This document shows positions 27,961 through 30,000 of a stretch of DNA of 30,000 bases, piece by piece (the stretch's first letter is position 1; each line of letters starts with the position of its first letter). The translations under genes and the position numbers were made by a program. The notes beneath the pieces are model-generated. The model was given only the letters and a program-made list of their open reading frames with translations. It was not told where the DNA came from and did not search any database. Source of the DNA: Chrysomallon squamiferum. Taxonomy: Eukaryota; Mollusca; Gastropoda; Neomphalida; Peltospiridae. The stretch spans positions 20,960,650-20,990,649 of the forward strand of contig CM022665.1 of assembly GCA_012295275.1 (NCBI GenBank). The letters run 5' to 3'.

Positions 27961-28383
27961 GAGGCGAGTGACATTCTGAAGTGACTAGAGAGAAATTTGC
28001 GTTTAATCGCTGCACGAGATGACACAGTGAGACCAGTTCATAGTTTGTTCAAACTGTCATCTCTTTCTGTAGTCACAAAAAGATAACTGCCATCGTCGTC
28101 GTCGTCGTTGCTGTTGTTGTTTTCGTTGAAGAGAAGATTTGTGTATTCATCTAAGATTGGATATATCGTAGCTGCTGAGACTGTGCAGTGACGAGGTGTC
28201 GCTGTCGTCGGTTGTTTTGTTACGTCAACACTGAAGGATGTTTCGGATTAGACACGCAGCTAGTTAGACAGATACACGGAGTTAACTTTAATCTCGTTTC
28301 TAAACCTCTGCAGGATTGTCGAGAATGATTTGAACATCAACGACAGCAGCAGCATCAGCTTACTCACGACGTCTGCAAAGCAG
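27961..28383 (+). other. Candidate 5' UTR exon ending in CAG|GTACAT
   Basis: Non-repetitive, GC-richer sequence with many short upstream ATGs and no long ORF, as expected for untranslated leader. It ends at a strong 5' splice site CAG|GTACAT (28383/28384), after which composition becomes T-rich and intron-like. A pyrimidine-rich acceptor-like CTCTGCAG (ending 28313) offers an alternative: a 70-bp exon 28314-28383. Short GTC and CAG runs (28097-28120, 28343-28355) are typical of leaders. The first base of the exon is a guess. The gene body would lie to the right, possibly beyond the window. Confidence 0.4.
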
Positions 28384-28860
28384 GTACATGCATGTGTAGA
28401 GTGTTTGTTTTCATCTTAATGGTTTTGTTTTAGCTGTAGACGTTATTTTAGTCATGTTGTGTTTGTAAATCTTTGGCATGGTTCCATTTCGTTTTCTAGG
28501 ACACTGTTTGTGTTTTCCTCTTCAAAGAATTCTGTGTTACACAGATTTAGTTAGCTTCATTAGTAAAATATTCCATTATATAACAGAACAAAAATATCTG
28601 TCACGTACAACTAAGAAACAAAAAAAAAAAAAAATTACGTTTCAAATAAAAACACACAAATCGTTCTGCAATCAAATTTTCTAGAGTTATCAAGAAACAA
28701 ACACGTTTGAGTTATGATTTTATGATCAAAGAAATCTGCTGCCATTGTATGAGTTACTCTTTTAGGAGATATCAGGAAGACAACATTCATAAACAATTAC
28801 CAAGGCCAGGAATGTAAATAGTATTGAACTAAGCTTTGATTGGAATGGGACCAATGGATA
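28384..28860. other. Intron-like AT-rich sequence
   Basis: T-rich sequence following the donor, with a poly-A run (28620-28634). A 68-codon ORF (28478-28684) becomes lysine-rich through the poly-A and is not recognised. Confidence 0.4.
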
Positions 28861-28936
28861 GGGAGAAAGAGATGAGAAGAGTGAGACACACAGAAAGAGA
28901 GAGAGGGAAAGAAAGATCGATTGAGTGATTGATATG

Positions 28937-29025
<89 letters not shown>

Positions 29026-29184
29026 TAGAGAGAAAAAGAAAGAGATAAATAAACAGATAGGAAGATCGACATATATATATATATACACACAGAAAGAGAG
29101 AGAAAAGAGAGAAAAGAGAAAGTGAGATACACACATAGAGAGATAAATAAATAGATATACAGAGACACAGACAGACAGACAGAC

Positions 29185-29254
<70 letters not shown>
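28861..29254. repeat. Long purine-rich region with two (GA)n arrays
   Basis: GA-rich sequence containing pure arrays at about 28941-29021 and 29187-29254, with GATA, (TA)n and (CAGA)n spacers. Ser/Leu and Arg/Glu ORFs on both strands are artefacts. Confidence 0.93.
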
Positions 29255-29257
<3 letters not shown>

Positions 29258-29260
29258 ACA

Positions 29261-29299
29261 GGCTCTCAGTTTACAGTTGTTTTCAAAATATGTGTTTTC
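29261..29299. repeat. Shared GA-array flank, copy 2
   Basis: GGCTCTCAGTTTACAGTTG followed by TTTTCAAAATATGTGTTTTC, matching 22447-22484. The last seven bases of the block before it (TTTACAG) are a local echo of the flank. Confidence 0.75.
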
Positions 29300-29640
29300 A
29301 AATTGTAGTTATTACTGGAAAATCCTCATATATAACATGAAACATATTTTTTTTAAATATAAAAGTGTTTCTTTAAAAACTATGATGAAAACAACAAAAA
29401 CAAAAGTATTATAATTATAATAAGAAGAAATTTCTAAACTACATCGATTTTGACCAGATTCTAAACTAAATCAAGTTTGACTAAATTCTTTATCTTCATG
29501 ACTAATTTACTTTTAACCTGTGTGTCATGACCTGACCTAATTTGACGTAACATGACCTGACCTGATCTCAAAACTTTATAACAAGTGAAAAAAAAAAACC
29601 TCAAGATATTTAAATCCTTTTATGTGTGTTTTTTTTTCTC
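29300..29640. other. AT-rich sequence with TGACC direct repeats
   Basis: TGACCTGACCT occurs twice (29528-29538 and 29553-29563), 25 bp apart. Nothing else is recognised. Confidence 0.5.
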
Positions 29641-29859
29641 TGTATGGACAGTAAAAATCGACAGCTATGTTGCACTATGCTTACGGATTCTCCTCCTATA
29701 GTTTCCCATGCAGATGCGACATGCCTAAAACGCGGTCCCAAACTACACTTCTCCGCTCTCTATAAATACACAGATGCTCTACAATTTGGGGAGGGATCAA
29801 CGGACGTGGGAACTATGGGAAGACAAACATACTGGATCCTCGATTTAATTCCTACGTAA
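29626..29859 (+). other. Unassigned open frame in complex sequence (77 codons)
   Basis: The frame has ATG at the start of a T-rich stretch, then MDSKNRQLC onward through non-repetitive, GC-richer DNA to a stop at about 29859. The product is not recognised. The sequence could be a transposon fragment, an exon of the gene proposed to begin at 28 kb, or chance. Confidence 0.15.
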
Positions 29860-30000
29860 ATTCGAAAACACTGCTCGGCAGGTTTGATACAAAATCTTTT
29901 GACATTTGCATTCTTTATATCCTTGAGAAATGTAAGTTACACAAAAACACAATCGGTAAGACCTCAACGCCGGACAGGTAAATGTAGGACACATAACAAA
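29860..30000. other. Right edge, complex sequence without a call
   Basis: Moderately complex sequence to the window end; nothing is supported. Confidence 0.4.

Noticed and set aside
1-30000. CRISPR arrays, rRNA genes, telomere repeats, integrases or bacterial operons
   Set aside because: None is present. Direct repeats found are microsatellites or minisatellites without unique spacers, and the U4 genes show the DNA is eukaryotic nuclear.

Overview
The window looks like intergenic or intronic DNA from an animal nuclear genome, most likely a mollusc and plausibly a cephalopod. It is AT-rich and packed with microsatellites: long GA/TC, CA/TG, TA, GATA/GTAT and trinucleotide AGY/ACT/ATT arrays, plus homopolymers. 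There are no operons, ribosome-binding sites or long non-repetitive ORFs. The species-level reading is inference from repeat style. The eukaryotic call is firm because the window holds two spliceosomal U4 snRNA genes. Nearly every ORF above 60 codons is either a translation of simple repeats (poly-Leu, Ser-Leu, Arg-Glu, Thr-His, Cys-Val) or a minisatellite.

The best-supported genes are two U4 snRNA copies in the same orientation, about 20.2 kb apart (989-1129 and 21190-21330). They share a gap-free 217-bp block with 9 substitutions. The block begins about 60 bp upstream of the RNA and ends about 16 bp downstream, so it covers the expected snRNA promoter element, the RNA and a 3'-box-like tail, and nothing else. 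Both copies keep the U6-pairing 5' end, the central hairpin and the Sm site. Both have lost bases in the stretch that forms U4/U6 stem I, and each copy changed differently at the same two positions.

Layout. 1-700: a short non-autonomous DNA transposon with hAT-like ends, then microsatellites. 929-1145: U4 copy 1. 1.2-8.7 kb: dense simple repeats around a GC-richer island with a CRE (1.7-2.05 kb), a small repeated module (4.8-6.4 kb) and a coding-like relic (7.2-7.5 kb). 8.7-11.3 kb: a dispersed repeat pair (9.4 and 10.6 kb) and a 52-bp minisatellite. 11.39-11.67 kb: a CRE followed by a possible first coding exon (Met-Ala-Glu, then GTAAGT). 11.7-16 kb: simple repeats and unassigned single-copy islands. 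16-19.3 kb: a tRNA-like relic, a short possible exon and a CRE-bearing GC-richer island. 19.7-20.25 kb: a 30-bp minisatellite. 21.1-21.35 kb: U4 copy 2. 22.0-23.1 kb: two further minisatellites. 23.56-24.13 kb: a GC-richer island with a perfect TISU/YY1 motif and a Met-Ala ORF. 27.7-28.4 kb: a likely promoter and 5' UTR exon ending in CAG|GTACAT, pointing to a gene to the right. 28.9-29.3 kb: GA arrays followed by the same unique flank seen after the GA array at 22.4 kb.

No protein-coding gene could be identified by family. Candidate exons rest on splice, Kozak and promoter motifs only, and carry low confidence.
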